From NCBI GenBank assembly GCA_934500705.1, contig CAKSTI010000015.1, positions 1 through 64,000 on the forward strand: a stretch of 64,000 bases of DNA, written 5' to 3'. Position 1 is the first letter of the stretch. The number at the start of each line of letters is the position of its first letter. The position numbers were made by a program, and so were the translations under genes. This document shows positions 1-8,383 of the stretch, one piece after another. The DNA comes from an uncultured Clostridia bacterium. GTDB lineage: Bacteria > Bacillota > Clostridia > UMGS1810. The notes beneath the pieces are model-generated. The model had not been told where the DNA came from. It made no database searches and saw nothing but the letters and a program-made list of their open reading frames with translations.

Positions 1-2036
1 CTGTCAAGTGTTACGTCCATTGTTACAACGCCTGTTGTCTCGTCATATGTGGGAACAAATTTGAGTGTTCCCTCCTCAACGATTGTTCCCTTAGACTTCC
101 ACACCGCTTTTACAACGATATCACCGGTCATTCCTGCGCTGAACGCAAAATCGCCGGTGCCGCCGGAAACATAAACCCACTTAACAAAGTCATAATCGCT
201 CTTTGTGGGGTTAGCCGGTGTAAAGTCGTCTGTGGTTTCCACAGTATACGTACCGGAAAGAGGTTTGGTACCTGTCTGAATACCGCCGTCAAGGTCGAAC
301 GAATAGTTATACTGTATTGCCTCTGTCACAACCGTTACGGTATCGTCGGCATCAACAGCGGTATAAGTAACGGTATTACCGCTTACAACGCCTTTGCCGT
401 TTGCGGAGGTTATTCTTGTAATTTTGTAACCGTTTTTCGGATTGAAAGTAATTGTTACGTTTGTGCCCTCCTCAACATTATTGAGGTCTGTAACGCTTGC
501 TGTCATACCCGTCTTTGCACTGTCGTAAACAGTGGTAATCTTATAGTACTTAACGCCCGGTGTTTTAGGTTCCCAATCCGCTTTGATTGTCAAATCTCCG
601 ACGGTTGTTCCGGGTATGTAGGTAAACGGAGTCTTATTTCCTTCGGCATCTACGGTTACCCAGCCTTTGAAAATGTAACCCTCTTTTTCGGGAGTAGCCG
701 GTATGGTTATGGAAGCATCGTCAACGGTATAAGTGCCGTTTATGTTGCTTGTATCGCCGCCGATGTTGCCGCCGTCAAGGTCAAAGGTGTAATTATACAC
801 CATATTATAGTAGAGGTTGATTACGTTAGCCGATGAACTGTTGGTAATCGTAATCTGAGTATTGCCGAGTTTATTGGTATATTTATAGGTACGGCCGGAC
901 ATTGTAAGGGTTTCGTCAAAGTCGGTGCCCTTTGCCAATGTAACAGTTGTGCCGAGTTTTGCAGAGCCGTATCTGTCGAGGGTGGTATAACCGGTTGCAT
1001 AAACACCGTCTGCACCCTGAATGTGATAAACTATCTTGTATGCGTATTCATTAGTGGAGGGTCTGCTGCTTCCGCCGCCGGTAGGCTTCCTTTTAAGAAA
1101 GGTTGCGGGGGTGTGAAGTTCCTTGCCCTCGAAAGGCTTTTCGTCCTCATAGTTTAAGAAGTTGACTGTTCCGTTAACGTCATAGACAACAACTTTATCT
1201 CCCACGGTGGTGTTTTTGAGCTTAACCGAACCCTCACCGCCACGGCAGAGAAGTCTGCCTTTGATTGTAACGTTATCCAAAACAATGTCGCCTGCTCCGA
1301 CGCCGTCGCCGAGAACGAGGTCACCCTCAACGGTTACGTCTTTGAGAGTAACGCCGGGGGTTCTTATCATCACGCAGTTTGCGCCAACCTTTGTAACGGT
1401 TCCGGAGCTGCTGATATAAGTCTTAAATATATTGTGCATCATCTGCGCAAATTCTTCTCTTGTGATATTGCCCTTGGGATTTAATGTTCCGCCGGCATTA
1501 CCGTTTATGTAGCCGCCGTCAACCAAAGCGCAAACGTGAGCCGATGCCCAGGGGGACACCTGCGACGCATCGCTGAAACGGCTGAGCGTTGAGCTGCTGC
1601 CGCCTGTTAAAACAAGCGACCTTGCCATTACGGCAAAAATTTCTTCTCTGGTGATGTTGCCTTCCGGATTGAGCTTTCCGTTACCATCTCCGACAATGGT
1701 ATCCATATTTACAGCCTTGGCAAATTCATCGTAATACCAATCCGACGTTGAAACATCTGTATACGACGACAGGTCTGCCTTGACCGTTGCTCCGAAGGCA
1801 CGGTTGATGATTGCCGCAGCCTCTGCTCTGGTGAGCATATCCTGCGGTCCGATGGTGCCGTTGCCCTTACCGAACATCAAACCGTTATCCACAGCAGCCT
1901 GCATAGCCTCAGCCGACCACCCTGTGGGGAAATCGGAAAAAGATGCTGCGGCGGACACGGTGAGAGCGGCCGGCATAATGCTGAAAAGCATCATAAGAAC
2001 CAAAAGCACCGATGTTGCCTTTCTCAGATTTTTCAT
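1..2036 (-). CDS. SLH-domain surface protein with InlB-type repeats (3' end outside window)
   Basis: This is a secreted, wall- or S-layer-anchored protein; 678 codons are visible and the frame is still open at base 1. Residues 1-29 form a signal peptide (basic start, hydrophobic core, AxA-like end). Three SLH domains follow at about 30-82, 90-145 and 155-207, each with the ITREE/LTRAE-type end. Residues 215-275 are a short repetitive beta-rich stretch of a kind often seen after SLH domains. A MucBP-like part starts near 330, and Listeria-Bacteroides-type repeats (FDLDGG ... GYIFKGW) start near 414 and 574. The ATG at 2036 has AGGAGG ten bases upstream; an in-frame ATG four codons earlier is too close to that site. 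The ligand or enzymatic role is unknown. Confidence 0.9.
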   Translation of the reverse strand, partial: MKNLRKATSVLLVLMMLFSIMPAALTVSAAASFSDFPTGWSAEAMQAAVDNGLMFGKGNGTIGPQDMLTRAEAAAIINRAFGATVKADLSSYTDVSTSDWYYDEFAKAVNMDTIVGDGNGKLNPEGNITREEIFAVMARSLVLTGGSSSTLSRFSDASQVSPWASAHVCALVDGGYINGNAGGTLNPKGNITREEFAQMMHNIFKTYISSSGTVTKVGANCVMIRTPGVTLKDVTVEGDLVLGDGVGAGDIVLDNVTIKGRLLCRGGEGSVKLKNTTVGDKVVVYDVNGTVNFLNYEDEKPFEGKELHTPATFLKRKPTGGGSSRPSTNEYAYKIVYHIQGADGVYATGYTTLDRYGSAKLGTTVTLAKGTDFDETLTMSGRTYKYTNKLGNTQITITNSSSANVINLYYNMVYNYTFDLDGGNIGGDTSNINGTYTVDDASITIPATPEKEGYIFKGWVTVDAEGNKTPFTYIPGTTVGDLTIKADWEPKTPGVKYYKITTVYDSAKTGMTASVTDLNNVEEGTNVTITFNPKNGYKITRITSANGKGVVSGNTVTYTAVDADDTVTVVTEAIQYNYSFDLDGGIQTGTKPLSGTYTVETTDDFTPANPTKSDYDFVKWVYVSGGTGDFAFSAGMTGDIVVKAVWKSKGTIVEEGTLKFVPTYDETTGVVTMDVTLD

Positions 2037-2090
2037 ACCACACATTCCTCCTATTGTTACATTTATTTATGTTGTTGCTTGCATTTGTTA

Positions 2091-2873
2091 TCAGCCGTAT
2101 ATTTTGCTGAGGTAATACGACTTTTTAAGGCTCTTTTCCTCGTAGTAGCACTGGCGGACTTCATTTACAAGCGAGAGGTCGCCTCCGCCCTTTTTGAGCG
2201 ACGCTTCAAGCTGAGAAAGAAGAGCGTTGACCTTTTGGTCGGCGGAACTTTCCAGACTTGCGGCGGTGGGGAGATAGCTGTTCATTATCTCCGTTGCCTT
2301 TTCCTTACCTCCGCCCGATGCCTCATAGCTTGCCACTGCCTGATTTGCAAGTGCTTCAAGCTGACCGACGAAGTTGGATTTTTCCACATATAGCTGCGCC
2401 ACTATTGAGGAAACTTCCTCCTGCATTATGTCGGCGGCAGTGGGCTGCTTTGCCGGCTGTACCGGCTCTGTCGGCGGCGGACTTGTCTGATTATTTTTAC
2501 CGTCGGACGCATTGTCCTTAACGTCCGGAGTATTAGCCGTCCGGGAGCTGTCCTTGTCTTTTAGCTCCCGCAAACTTTCGAGCGTTGTGTCGCCTTTTAC
2601 AATCTGTATTGCCTCATTGCTTGTTATCTCACCCGAGGCAAGCGCCTTTTCCTCTTCGGGCGTGAGTGCGCCCCTTATCTGTATGTAATCTGTTTTATCA
2701 ACAATTTCCTGCATTTTTTGTGTGTTATCGTCAAGTTTCTGCTCAATCTGGTCCTCGGAATAGCGCAGAGAGTCCACAAATGCCTTGATATTCTCCCTCT
2801 GCCAGATGCCGACGGCGGCAAGCAAAATCAGGGCGACAGCAAGTACAATAAGTACAATCCGTCTCTTTTTCAT
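2091..2873 (-). CDS. membrane-anchored coiled-coil protein, unknown function
   Basis: This 260-residue protein is not recognised. MKKRR plus a hydrophobic segment at about residues 6-24 make a signal anchor. The rest is extracytoplasmic, rich in E, K and Q, with predicted helices at about 30-100 and 160-250 split by a Pro/Ser/Thr-rich linker near 130-155 (PPPTEPVQP). The start was moved from an upstream ATG (2933) to 2873 because GGAGG lies five bases before it. It sits 54 bases upstream of the SLH gene on the same strand, so co-transcription and a cell-envelope role are plausible inferences. A consensus promoter precedes it. Confidence 0.75.
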   Translation of the reverse strand: MKKRRIVLIVLAVALILLAAVGIWQRENIKAFVDSLRYSEDQIEQKLDDNTQKMQEIVDKTDYIQIRGALTPEEEKALASGEITSNEAIQIVKGDTTLESLRELKDKDSSRTANTPDVKDNASDGKNNQTSPPPTEPVQPAKQPTAADIMQEEVSSIVAQLYVEKSNFVGQLEALANQAVASYEASGGGKEKATEIMNSYLPTAASLESSADQKVNALLSQLEASLKKGGGDLSLVNEVRQCYYEEKSLKKSYYLSKIYG

Positions 2874-2939
2874 ACTGCCTCCAAACATAAAATCACTGCC
2901 TGTAAAGATAGTTACGGTATCATAAATATACACATTACT

Positions 2940-2968
2940 ATTTTACACGCAGCATACATTAATGTCAA
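2940..2968 (-). promoter_or_regulatory. sigma-A promoter for the 2091-2873 gene
   Basis: On the minus strand TTGACA (2963-2968) is followed by a 17-bp spacer and TAAAAT (2940-2945). The leader to the ATG at 2873 would be about 60 bases. The promoter overlaps the last codons of the open frame at 2943-3506, which suggests that the tail of that frame is not native coding sequence. Confidence 0.7.
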
Positions 2969-3506
2969 TAGTTTTACAAAAAAAGTTTATTATAATTTTG
3001 TGAAAAGTATGTAACAATTTGATTTCAAAGGTGACACACACATCAATGTGTGCCTCCGGGAGATTGTTTTTCTGCCAGAGCTGAACATCGGCGTCGTTAA
3101 AGCGGTATTTGGAGCGGAAGGTCTTTGCATTGCCCTCGGAACCGAAAAGGATAACCTTTTTGTCGAACGTTGCTATACCTTCTACCTGAGTGGGTCTGCC
3201 GATACCGGTGAAAACATCGAGCGTTACTCGGAAGAAGAATTTGAGGTCTACCGAGTAATAGCCACGGTTAAACTGAACCGGCTCAACATCGGAATAAATC
3301 CAGATTATCTCGCATTTTCTGCACTTTACGTTTATCGCTCTGTCAACAAGGCACTGTCCCGCCTCTGTCAGATATACTCTTATGTTTTCTATGCACTCTT
3401 TATCTCTGCACGAATCGTAAATCTTACCGGTCTCTATGCAGGAATTTCCACCGTTTCCGCCGTTTCCGCAAGGATTGCAGCCGCCGGAAAGCACTCTTTC
3501 TGCCAT
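2943..3506 (-). CDS. conserved clostridial protein, probably C-terminally truncated
   Basis: This 187-residue frame resembles hypothetical proteins I recall from spore-forming Clostridia; I know no function. The N-terminus is Gly/Cys/Asn-rich, followed by Cys pairs (CRDKEC, CRKCE) and a conserved-looking core at about residues 70-145 (RGYYSVDLKFFF, ATFDKKVILFGSEG). After about residue 155 the sequence turns AT-rich and runs through the next gene's promoter, so the original C-terminus has probably been lost by deletion or frameshift. The start at 3506 follows GGAGG by nine bases. The minus-strand upstream region contains CATAGTATA, similar to a mother-cell sigma-K -10 element, but no convincing -35. 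A spore-related role is only an inference. Confidence 0.65.
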   Translation of the reverse strand: MAERVLSGGCNPCGNGGNGGNSCIETGKIYDSCRDKECIENIRVYLTEAGQCLVDRAINVKCRKCEIIWIYSDVEPVQFNRGYYSVDLKFFFRVTLDVFTGIGRPTQVEGIATFDKKVILFGSEGNAKTFRSKYRFNDADVQLWQKNNLPEAHIDVCVTFEIKLLHTFHKIIINFFCKTIDINVCCV

Positions 3507-3584
3507 AATGACTCCTCCCAAAATTACATAATTGAAATACTACATTATATACTATGAGCTATGGCAGCTATTTGTGATTAAAAT

Positions 3585-3619
3585 TTAGGCAGGCGGGAGT
3601 TAAACTCTCTCCTGCCTAA
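3585..3619 (-). terminator. deoD terminator overlapping the stop codon
   Basis: TTAGGCAGG and its perfect complement CCTGCCTAA (3585-3593, 3611-3619) form a hairpin that includes the last codons and stop of deoD, followed on the minus strand by ATTTT. Confidence 0.65.
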
Positions 3620-4328
3620 GCGCAACGGAAAGCGCAAGGGACATCATCTGTGTAAAGCTGTTCTGCCGTTCGGACGATGTGGTTGCCTCACCCGTTACAA
3701 GGCTGTCGGACACGGTGAGGATTGAAAGGGCTCGCTTTCCGCTCATTGCGGCGTTGGCATAGAGAGCGGCTGTTTCCATTTCCACGGCGAGGGCGCCCGC
3801 CTTTGCCCACTTGCCGGCAAATTCAGGGTTGTCGCTGTAAAAGCGGTCGGAGGTAAAAATGTTGCCGACGTGATATGCGATGCCCGTTTTCTCCGCCTCG
3901 TCTGCTGCCTCTCTTAAAAGCGAATAGTCCGCTATCGGACAGAAAGTGCCCGGCAGGCCGAAGGTGCTTATATATGCAGAGTCCGTACAGGCACCCATTG
4001 CAAGCACGATGTCACGCACGTTGACATCGGAACGCAGTGCGCCGGCGGAGCCTGTGCGGATAATATTTTCCACACCGAAAATATTAAAAAGCTCGTGGCT
4101 GTATATCCCCATTGAGGGGCAGCCCATACCGCTTGCAGTGACGCTTATGCGTTTGCCCTTGTATGTCCCTGTGTAAACGGGCACGGCACGCACCCGGCTT
4201 ACGATGGTGCAATCCTCCAAGAAATCCTCGGCAATCTTTTGCGCACGCAAGGGGTCACCCGGCATTATGACCGTCTTTGCAAAGTCGCCGGGCGTTGCGT
4301 CTATGTGCGGTGTGGGGTAATTCTTCAC
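3600..4328 (-). CDS. deoD: purine nucleoside phosphorylase (DeoD type)
   Basis: The enzyme cleaves purine (deoxy)ribonucleosides with phosphate to base plus (deoxy)ribose 1-phosphate in purine salvage. At 242 residues it has the length of hexameric bacterial DeoD. Visible motifs are PHID at the N-terminus, the phosphate-site MPGDPLRA (22-29), RTGSAGAL near 91, the substrate loop VEMETAALY near 182, and VSDS with the catalytic-type Asp near 206. ATGA overlap with the upstream acyl-CoA synthetase gene indicates translational coupling. That pairing is not an obvious pathway and may only reflect shared transcription. Confidence 0.95.
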   Translation of the reverse strand: MKNYPTPHIDATPGDFAKTVIMPGDPLRAQKIAEDFLEDCTIVSRVRAVPVYTGTYKGKRISVTASGMGCPSMGIYSHELFNIFGVENIIRTGSAGALRSDVNVRDIVLAMGACTDSAYISTFGLPGTFCPIADYSLLREAADEAEKTGIAYHVGNIFTSDRFYSDNPEFAGKWAKAGALAVEMETAALYANAAMSGKRALSILTVSDSLVTGEATTSSERQNSFTQMMSLALSVALRQERV

Positions 4329-5983
4329 AGCGTTTTCAGCTCCTCATTTCTCTTAATTTTATTTGTGCTCGTTTTTATGAGCGGTGTTTCGGTAATTGTC
4401 AGACCCTTTATGTACTTATACATAGGGAGAGTTTTGTTTATCTCCTTTATACTATTCCACAGCGAGGTATGAATATCCTCTTTTTCGCCGTCAAAATATG
4501 CAGGGTCATAGACTACCTTGCAAAGAATTTTATCACACGAAAGACCGCCCTCTCCTTTGCCGTACACAAAGCTCTCCTTTACGCCGTCTATGCGGTTTAT
4601 GAGGGTTTCTATTTCCTCGGGAAAGACTTTTTTGCCGTTTTTCATAACAATCATATCCTTATGTCTGCCGGTTATGAACAAAAATCCGTCATTGTCTATG
4701 TGTCCCAAGTCGCCGGTATGGAACCAACCGTCCTTTAATACGGCATTTGTGGCGTCGGCGTTTTCGTAATAACCGAGCATTACGGACGAGCCTTTTACGC
4801 AGATTTCGCCCATACCGTCGGAGTCGGGGTTATCTATTTTTACGCTCAGACTGCCCATAGGCTTGCCGACGGAGCCTGTGCGCATCTCCTGTGGATTTTC
4901 TGCGGCAATTACGGGCGATGTTTCGGTAAGGCCGTAACCCTGAACAAGCAGAATACCCATCTCGTTAAACCGTTTTGATGTTTTTGCGTCAAGCGGTGCA
5001 CCGCCGGATATAATAAGGCGCATCTTCCCTCCGAGGGCGTCTATAACCTGTTTATGGAGTTTGCGGCGGATGTCGATTTTCATTGCCATAAGGAAGTTTG
5101 AAAGCCTGCCGGCAAAGTTAAACAGCTTTTCTTTGCCCTGCTTTTTAATCTCCCTTTCAATATTCTTATACATACTGTCGATAAGCACGGGAACGCCGAC
5201 AAAGACCGACACGCCGTACTCCTTTAAATTCTGCTTTATGTAGCGCAGTCCGTCGGTGAAAACCGTTTTAACACCGCACGAAAGCATCACGGTAATGCCC
5301 GTTGAGCCAAAGATATGGTGCAGCGGCAAAAAGGCGATGTTTACATCGGTGGGGTAAAATCTCTCCACACACTGCATATCGTAAATGTTCTGCGCAATGC
5401 CCCTCTGGCAAAGCATTACGGCCTTTGACTTTGCCGTTGTGCCGGAGGTAAAGAGCAAAATCGACATTGCGTCGGGGTCGGGGGTATATGCGGCAAACTG
5501 CGAAAAGTCGTCTGTACCGTCAATCATAGAACGGACATTCAGCCCCTCGCACTCCGCCATACACACGGCGTACTTTAATGCGGTGTTGCCGCCGTCAATT
5601 ACGGCATTTATTTTATCCTTATATTTAACGTCAAAGACAACAGCCTCCGCTCCGCTGCGCTTGAGCGACTCCTCCAACTCGGCAAATTGAAGCTCCTTAT
5701 CCAGCGGAACGGAAACTATTCCTCCCAAAAGATTTGCAAAGTGGGCAACCGCCCATTCATAGCAATTTCTGCCGATAACGGCGATACGCTTTCCGCTGAG
5801 TCCGAGGTTAAAAAGCGCCTGACCGAAGCGGTTTACGTCATTTAAAAAATCTGTGTAGGTTTTGGTTTCGTAATCGCCTTTACCGTGTTTTATTACAAAA
5901 GCGGCTCTGTCTGCATAGAGTTTTGCAGAGTTCAACATAAGTCCCTTTACATCGCAAAAAAGCTGTGGTTTAACTATTTCCAT
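4325..5983 (-). CDS. AMP-forming acyl-CoA synthetase (long-chain fatty acid-CoA ligase family)
   Basis: The protein is an ANL-superfamily adenylating enzyme that activates a carboxylic acid as acyl-AMP and then acyl-CoA. It is 552 residues from the chosen start. Motifs in order are the Ser/Thr/Gly loop LLFTSGTTAKSKAV (~175-190), GYGLTETSP (~350), the ribose-binding HTGDLG (~425), the hinge GRHKDMIV and a C-terminal Lys in TNKIKR. Bulk features fit long-chain fatty acyl-CoA ligases, but the acyl chain cannot be read from sequence. The start at 5983 is preferred over ATG 6010 because it has GGAGTG seven bases upstream and because 6010 lies upstream of the predicted transcription start. It overlaps deoD by 4 bp. 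Confidence 0.9.
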   Translation of the reverse strand: MEIVKPQLFCDVKGLMLNSAKLYADRAAFVIKHGKGDYETKTYTDFLNDVNRFGQALFNLGLSGKRIAVIGRNCYEWAVAHFANLLGGIVSVPLDKELQFAELEESLKRSGAEAVVFDVKYKDKINAVIDGGNTALKYAVCMAECEGLNVRSMIDGTDDFSQFAAYTPDPDAMSILLFTSGTTAKSKAVMLCQRGIAQNIYDMQCVERFYPTDVNIAFLPLHHIFGSTGITVMLSCGVKTVFTDGLRYIKQNLKEYGVSVFVGVPVLIDSMYKNIEREIKKQGKEKLFNFAGRLSNFLMAMKIDIRRKLHKQVIDALGGKMRLIISGGAPLDAKTSKRFNEMGILLVQGYGLTETSPVIAAENPQEMRTGSVGKPMGSLSVKIDNPDSDGMGEICVKGSSVMLGYYENADATNAVLKDGWFHTGDLGHIDNDGFLFITGRHKDMIVMKNGKKVFPEEIETLINRIDGVKESFVYGKGEGGLSCDKILCKVVYDPAYFDGEKEDIHTSLWNSIKEINKTLPMYKYIKGLTITETPLIKTSTNKIKRNEELKTL

Positions 5984-5994
5984 ACTATCACTCC

Positions 5995-6015
5995 ATCTAA
6001 TGTTTGACATTAGAT
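5995..6015 (-). promoter_or_regulatory. perfect palindromic operator over the -10/+1 region
   Basis: Two 9-bp arms, ATCTAATGT and ACATTAGAT, are exact reverse complements separated by three bases. The site overlaps the -10 element and the predicted transcription start of the acyl-CoA synthetase-deoD operon, a classic repressor position. It lacks the T-run expected if it were a spo0A terminator. The regulator is not identifiable. Confidence 0.6.
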
Positions 6016-6040
6016 TACCACATAATGCTCATTTTGTCAA
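6012..6040 (-). promoter_or_regulatory. sigma-A promoter of the acyl-CoA synthetase-deoD operon
   Basis: On the minus strand TTGACA (6035-6040), a 17-bp spacer and TAATCT (6012-6017). Transcription would start near 6005, which supports the downstream ATG at 5983 as the real start. Confidence 0.7.
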
Positions 6041-6043
6041 TAG

Positions 6044-6823
6044 TTAACTTATTTTCATTTCGAGTCTTATTTTATCGGCAATCATAGCGATAAACTCGCT
6101 GTTGGTGGGCTTGCCTTTACTGCTTAAAATGGTGTAGCCGAAAAGTTCGTTGAGTATTTCGGGATTGCCCCTGTCCCACGCAACCTCTATGGCGTGGCGG
6201 ATTGCACGCTCCACTCTGGACGAGGTGGTGTTATAGTGCTTGGCAACGGTGGGATAGAGGAATTTTGTTATGGAATTTATGGCGTCCATATCCTCAATTA
6301 CCATCATTATGGCATCTCTTATGTACTGGTAGCCTTTAATATGAGCCGGCACTCCGAGCTGCTGGATATACATTGTTATGTTTGTTTCCAAATCCTTGGT
6401 ACCGTGAGTGTTTGCTCCGGCAAAGCCTCCTGCGGCAGGTGCGGGAACGAGAATTTCGGAAAGTCTTTCGGCAAGGACGCTCATTTCAAAGGGTTTGATA
6501 AAGTAAAACTCTGCACCGAGCTTCATTGCGTTTGAAATTATGGAGTCGTAACCGGTGGCGGAAACGGCAACGATTTTCGGCTTTTTGGAAACAGCGGCGC
6601 TGTTCTTGATACGGTTCATAAGGGTAAGTCCGTCCATTACCGGCATTACGATGTCGCAGATTACGACGTCGGGTTTGGTTTCGGCTATGAGTTCAAGACC
6701 CTCTTTTCCGTCATAGGCTACTGCGCAAACCGAAAATTCGTCACTCATTTCAAGATAATTCTTCACGTTCTCGCAAAATTTTCTGTTATCGTCCACAATC
6801 ATTACTGTTTTCCTGGTTTTCAT
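6044..6823 (-). CDS. spo0A: Spo0A, sporulation master response regulator
   Basis: Spo0A is the phosphorelay output regulator that commits the cell to sporulation. The 259-residue protein has a receiver domain (about 5-125) with the acidic pair DD near 11-12, the phosphorylatable Asp in VVICDIVMPVMDG (~57) and the conserved Lys in FIKPF (~109). A non-conserved linker around 130-145 leads to the DNA-binding domain, whose recognition region reads SSRVERAIRHAIEVAW. AGGAGG lies eight bases before the ATG. It lies directly downstream of spoIVB, the arrangement found in many Bacilli and Clostridia. Confidence 0.97.
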   Translation of the reverse strand: MKTRKTVMIVDDNRKFCENVKNYLEMSDEFSVCAVAYDGKEGLELIAETKPDVVICDIVMPVMDGLTLMNRIKNSAAVSKKPKIVAVSATGYDSIISNAMKLGAEFYFIKPFEMSVLAERLSEILVPAPAAGGFAGANTHGTKDLETNITMYIQQLGVPAHIKGYQYIRDAIMMVIEDMDAINSITKFLYPTVAKHYNTTSSRVERAIRHAIEVAWDRGNPEILNELFGYTILSSKGKPTNSEFIAMIADKIRLEMKIS

Positions 6824-6866
6824 TTAAAAATTCCTCCTAAAAATTGTATTTTGCTGTCGTAAGTTA

Positions 6867-6895
6867 ATTATAAATCGACGGCGTTTTCAATACAA
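6867..6895 (-). promoter_or_regulatory. vegetative promoter of spo0A
   Basis: On the minus strand TTGTAT (6890-6895), 17 bp, TATAAT (6867-6872), about 45 bases before the spo0A ATG. No sigma-H-type promoter was found in the 198-bp spoIVB-spo0A gap. Confidence 0.55.
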
Positions 6896-7021
6896 TCAAT
6901 ATGCGGTTTTCGGGGGAAAAATCACCGCTTTATATAAAAAAACAAATACGTGGAAAATATAACGGTGCATATATCATAATGCCAATTCAAATTTGAACTT
7001 TTTACTGTACCAATGTTCAAA

Positions 7022-8239
7022 TTATTTGGATAATTCTGACAGCATTGTTTCCGCAAATATTGCGTAACCCTTTAAGGGGTCATTTACAAAGACGTGGGTT
7101 ACGGCGCCTGCGAGCTTGCCGTTCTGCACAATGGGACTGCCGCTCATTCCCTGCACGATGCCGCCGGTTTTAGATATAAGGTGTGGGTCGGTTATGCGGA
7201 TAATCATTGACTTTGTGCCGCCGGAAAGACGGCTGATGTTTAAAATTTTTACCGAGTACTGCTTTGGTCCTTCGCCGTCTATGGTGCACACTATTGCGGC
7301 GTCACCCTTTTGAATTTCGGACGAGGGGGCAATTTGCAGAGTTTCGCCTCTCCGGTTGCCGCCGAGGGTGCCGTAGATGCCGGTTTCGAGATTTTTTTCA
7401 CACTTGCCCAGAGTTTTGCTCTCGCTGAGCGAGCCGATTATCTCGCCCGGAACGCCCTTTTTGCCCTTGGTGATGCCGAGGATTGTTGCCGGGTGGAGCG
7501 TACCGCTTTTAAGGGGAATTAAAACATCGGTGTCGGCGTCGGCTATGCCGTGGCCGAGGGTGGCAAACTTTCCCGTCTGCGCATCGGCAAAGGTTAGTGT
7601 GCCTATGCCGGCAACGGAGTCACGCACCCAGACACCTATCCTCCTGTGACCGTCGGAGGAGGGGGCGGGGTAAATGAGGAAGTCAATGTTCTTTCCTTCA
7701 CGCTGTACGGATATTACGCAGTTTTTTTCGCTGTCGATTGTCTTTAAAAACTGCGCTATGGTGCTGACCGGTGCGCCGTTTACGGACTTAATGATGTCGC
7801 CGGCACGCACGCCCGCATCTCTTGCCGGTGACACACGTGCGCCGTCTGCGCTCTCAAAGTCCGTAACGCCGACGGTTATAAGTCCGTCGGCATAGAGCTT
7901 TACGCCGATGCACTCGCCGGAAATGGTGGCGGCAGGCGGCTTAACGGTATTTACGCTGACGGTTTTGACGGGCACAAGTCCCAGAAATTTAAGCCTTACC
8001 TCGCTCGAACGGTTGGCGCTCTCCACAACGCCGCCGGAGAGTCTGCCCGATGACTGAACACGGACGGAGGGGTTAGGCTCCGCAGATATTAAATAGGGAA
8101 GGTAGTTGTCTACCGAGCCGTTTTCGACAACGGTATAGCTGTCGTCTATCATAAAGGTGCTTGCAAACACGCAGTATGACGCCGCCGCAAGGCACAGCGC
8201 CGAAAATGCGGCGGTTAAAATTTTAAATTTTCTTTTCAT
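7022..8239 (-). CDS. spoIVB: SpoIVB, intramembrane-signalling serine protease
   Basis: SpoIVB is secreted from the forespore into the intermembrane space, where it cleaves SpoIVFA to trigger pro-sigma-K processing. The 405-residue protein has an uncleaved signal/anchor at about 6-27, a PDZ domain at about 110-195 (ARDAGVRAGDIIKSVNG) and an S55 peptidase domain. That domain carries the catalytic His in LGHGI (~230) and Ser in GMSGSPI (~375). GAGGTG precedes the ATG. A forespore-type promoter is visible upstream (8270-8298). It is the gene immediately upstream of spo0A. Confidence 0.96.
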   Translation of the reverse strand: MKRKFKILTAAFSALCLAAASYCVFASTFMIDDSYTVVENGSVDNYLPYLISAEPNPSVRVQSSGRLSGGVVESANRSSEVRLKFLGLVPVKTVSVNTVKPPAATISGECIGVKLYADGLITVGVTDFESADGARVSPARDAGVRAGDIIKSVNGAPVSTIAQFLKTIDSEKNCVISVQREGKNIDFLIYPAPSSDGHRRIGVWVRDSVAGIGTLTFADAQTGKFATLGHGIADADTDVLIPLKSGTLHPATILGITKGKKGVPGEIIGSLSESKTLGKCEKNLETGIYGTLGGNRRGETLQIAPSSEIQKGDAAIVCTIDGEGPKQYSVKILNISRLSGGTKSMIIRITDPHLISKTGGIVQGMSGSPIVQNGKLAGAVTHVFVNDPLKGYAIFAETMLSELSK

Positions 8240-8269
8240 ACGTGTTCACCTCAAAAATCAATGTGATAT

Positions 8270-8298
8270 TAAGGTTTCCGACGCAAAAATTTTTATGC
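8270..8298 (-). promoter_or_regulatory. candidate sigma-F-type promoter of spoIVB
   Basis: On the minus strand GCATA (8294-8298), a 14-bp spacer and GGAAACCTTA (8270-8279) resemble the sigma-F consensus (GYATA and GGnnAnAnTR, one mismatch in the latter). B. subtilis spoIVB is known to be forespore-transcribed, so the match fits. Confidence 0.4.
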
Positions 8299-8333
8299 TG
8301 ACAATATCTTTAAAAAACGGAAAAACAAATCTA

Positions 8334-8362
8334 TTGATATTTGTCGAAAAAAGTGATAAAAT
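8334..8362 (+). promoter_or_regulatory. sigma-A promoter with embedded Spo0A box
   Basis: TTGATA (8334-8339), a 17-bp spacer and TAAAAT (8357-8362) preceded by TG form an extended -10 promoter. The spacer start holds TTTGTCGAAAA (8340-8350), which contains the TGTCGAA core of the Spo0A box. A box inside the promoter would let Spo0A~P repress or modulate the deacetylase gene. Confidence 0.6.
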
Positions 8363-8383
8363 ACGTAGTTAGGGGGTGAAAGC

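Noticed and set aside
1..2036. Tandem DNA repeats in the SLH protein
   Set aside because: The repeated units are domain-level amino acid repeats with divergent DNA, not a recent tandem array.
6990..7023. Inverted repeat AATTTGAAC / GTTCAAATT just after the spoIVB stop
   Set aside because: The loop is long (16 bases) and no T-run follows, so it is neither a convincing terminator nor a clear operator.
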